The notes beneath the pieces were generated by a model. The model saw nothing but the letters and a program-made list of their open reading frames with translations, searched no databases and had not been told where the DNA came from. A stretch of 7,241 bases of DNA from Caldifarciminota bacterium (GTDB lineage Bacteria; Hydrothermota; Hydrothermia; S141-80): positions 1 through 7,241 of the forward strand of contig WFYF01000047.1 in assembly GCA_015490255.1 (NCBI GenBank), given 5' to 3'. Shown one piece after another: positions 6,279 through 7,241 of this stretch. The position numbers were made by a program, and so were the translations under genes. How positions within the stretch are numbered: position 1 is the first letter of the stretch; every line of letters starts with the position of its first letter.

Positions 6279-6836
6279 ATGGCACGTAAATTCAAACTTG
6301 TTTTAACCTTTCTGGTCTTTGGGGGGCCTCTTTCCTTGAGCGCTCAGGAGGGGCCTGAGACCCAGCAAATTGATGAGCGACTGCTTGAGGTGCAGGTGGA
6401 GGCTTTCTGGGAATCTTTCACGCCCCTGACCAGGGAGTGGGAGACGTGGGGAGGCCAGGAAAATCTGGTGTGGACCGTCGCTTTCTTTGATGCGATGAGG
6501 GGAGACGAGATGGTGGTTTTCTGGACGCCTGACGTTCCGTTGCGTGTTGCCGAATCCGCTCTGACGGCAAAGTCCATTCGTCGTCCACACTGGAAAGGAG
6601 CAGACGATGCCTCGCTGCTGGATCTCTATAAAGTTCCCGGCGATGCACAGTTCTTTACCTCGTCCGGTCGTCGGATCACCCGTGCAGAGTTGCGCAAAGA
6701 TCAGGTCATTGCCATAGGGGTTGATCCTGAGCAAAGGGAACGGGTGAGAATCGTGGTGGTGCTGGAAAACGATGGACTCCGGAGGCTTGGAGAAGGCTAC
6801 AAACGCGTGCTTGAACAATACAAAGCAACGCAATAG
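6279..6836 (+). CDS. Unrecognised exported protein of the pilus operon
   Basis: 185 residues, family not recognised. The N-terminus MARKFKLVLTFLVFGGPLSL with SAQ after it is a good Sec signal peptide, probably cleaved near residue 22-23, leaving about 160 residues in the periplasm or beyond. The mature part has no cysteine and no second membrane segment. Visible parts are a tryptophan-rich stretch (AFWESFTPLTREWETWGG), strands such as NLVWTVAFFDA and EMVVFWTP, a middle region with basic residues (KSIRRPHWKG), and near the end a strand RVRIVVVLEND followed by a helix LRRLGEGYKRVLEQYK. AGGAGG at 6266-6271 lies 7 bases before the ATG, 14 bases after the pilY1 stop. Its place suggests a helper of PilY1 or of the tip complex, in the position where Pseudomonas has pilY2, but I see no similarity that would justify that name. 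Confidence 0.8.
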   Translation: MARKFKLVLTFLVFGGPLSLSAQEGPETQQIDERLLEVQVEAFWESFTPLTREWETWGGQENLVWTVAFFDAMRGDEMVVFWTPDVPLRVAESALTAKSIRRPHWKGADDASLLDLYKVPGDAQFFTSSGRRITRAELRKDQVIAIGVDPEQRERVRIVVVLENDGLRRLGEGYKRVLEQYKATQ

Positions 6837-6840
6837 TCCC

Positions 6841-7241
6841 ATGCTCGCAGCAGGAATGATGCTCCTTGCCCAGTCTCCTGTGGCAGGGGTGGATGTGGAG
6901 CCGTTTCCTCTGCGCACCGGGGTAACGGAAATTCGGGCCACCCTTCGCCTGCGGGAGGAGGGACGACTCTACTGGGCCCTTTTCCGGGAAGGGAAACCGG
7001 TGGTCTCCAGCACCGTGCCGGAGATTCAGGCGAGATTTGATCCGCCTCTTCGCGCGGGAGAACGCCTCACCTTCACCGTTCAGGTGTCCTTGCCGGATGG
7101 ACGGTCTGTGAACGATGTGGTGGCGGTGGACGTGCTGAACGCCCCGCCAGAATTCCAGGGGGCGGAGGTGCAGGCATCGGGTCAGGAGGTTGTGATCCGG
7201 CCCCGCTTTGAAGATCCGGAGGGGGATTCCCTCACCTTCAA
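6841..7241 (+). CDS. Exported protein with an Ig- or cadherin-like domain, 3' end missing
   Basis: The frame is open from 6748 to the window edge, giving at least 133 residues. From ATG 6841 it reads MLAAGMMLLAQSPVAG, the hydrophobic core and cleavage region of a signal peptide, but without the usual basic start. Two longer forms would supply it: TTG 6811 (overlap of 26 bases; adds NNTKQRNSP) or ATG 6772 (overlap of 65 bases). None has a strong ribosome binding site; 6841 is kept as the shortest safe choice. The mature part is strand-rich: ATLRLREEGRLYWALFREG, AGERLTFTVQVSLPDG, VVAVDVLNAPPEF, then VVIRPRFEDPEGDSLTF. The 'N.PP.f' linker and 'DPEGDsLtf' ending are typical of cadherin-like or Ig-like bacterial repeats on secreted or surface proteins, so a second such unit seems to begin near residue 100. 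Just 4 bases after the previous stop, it belongs to the same operon. Function unknown; an adhesin-like or structural role is an inference. Confidence 0.75.
   Translation, partial: MLAAGMMLLAQSPVAGVDVEPFPLRTGVTEIRATLRLREEGRLYWALFREGKPVVSSTVPEIQARFDPPLRAGERLTFTVQVSLPDGRSVNDVVAVDVLNAPPEFQGAEVQASGQEVVIRPRFEDPEGDSLTF

Noticed and set aside
6607..6717. Nested frame of 36 codons with AAGGAG six bases ahead, inside the 6279-6836 gene
   Set aside because: The AAGGAG is explained by codons for W-K-G in the host gene, and the peptide has no coding character.

Overview
The window is about 60% G+C in impression and holds one rightward gene cluster with the minor-pilin and tip-adhesin genes of a type IV pilus. 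It comes from a bacterium with an outer membrane: PilY1-type proteins, class III prepilin leaders and several exported proteins all point that way. Strong GGAGG-type ribosome binding sites precede most genes. The species cannot be named. The PilY1 architecture and the W- and Y-rich, cysteine-poor proteins suit a deltaproteobacterial-like or other deep-branching, possibly thermophilic lineage, but that is only an impression.

Layout. Bases 1-145 (minus strand) carry the first 48 codons of a leftward gene that resembles the N-terminal domain of a TrmH/RlmB-type rRNA 2'-O-methyltransferase. Bases 146-342 are the divergent intergenic region. It holds two tandem near-palindromes (188-219) and a near-consensus sigma-70 promoter (TTGACA, 17 bp, TATAGT; 292-320) about 20 bases before the first pilin gene. 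Then come, all on the plus strand and tightly packed: a GspH/FimT-family pseudopilin (343-843), a PilV-like pilin (833-1234), a PilW-like pilin (1231-2214), a PilX/GspK-like pilin without Glu+5 (2225-2680), PilY1 (2701-6264), an unrecognised exported protein of 185 residues (6279-6836), and the start of an exported protein with an Ig- or cadherin-like stretch that runs off the window (6841 onward). The first three pilin genes overlap by 11 and 4 bases; the later gaps are 10, 20, 14 and 4 bases, so this is probably one operon.

How the genes work together. In the well-studied fimU-pilV-pilW-pilX-pilY1 operon of Pseudomonas, the minor pilins form a complex that primes pilus assembly and carries PilY1 at the tip. 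The gene order here is the same. The PilY1 has a vWA domain with a MIDAS-type metal site, the usual C-terminal propeller domain and at least five acidic DxDxDG- or DxDxN-type loops; PilW has another. This suggests a strongly calcium-dependent tip. Where Pseudomonas has pilY2 and pilE, this cluster has two exported proteins that I do not recognise; they are the best candidates for something not yet described.
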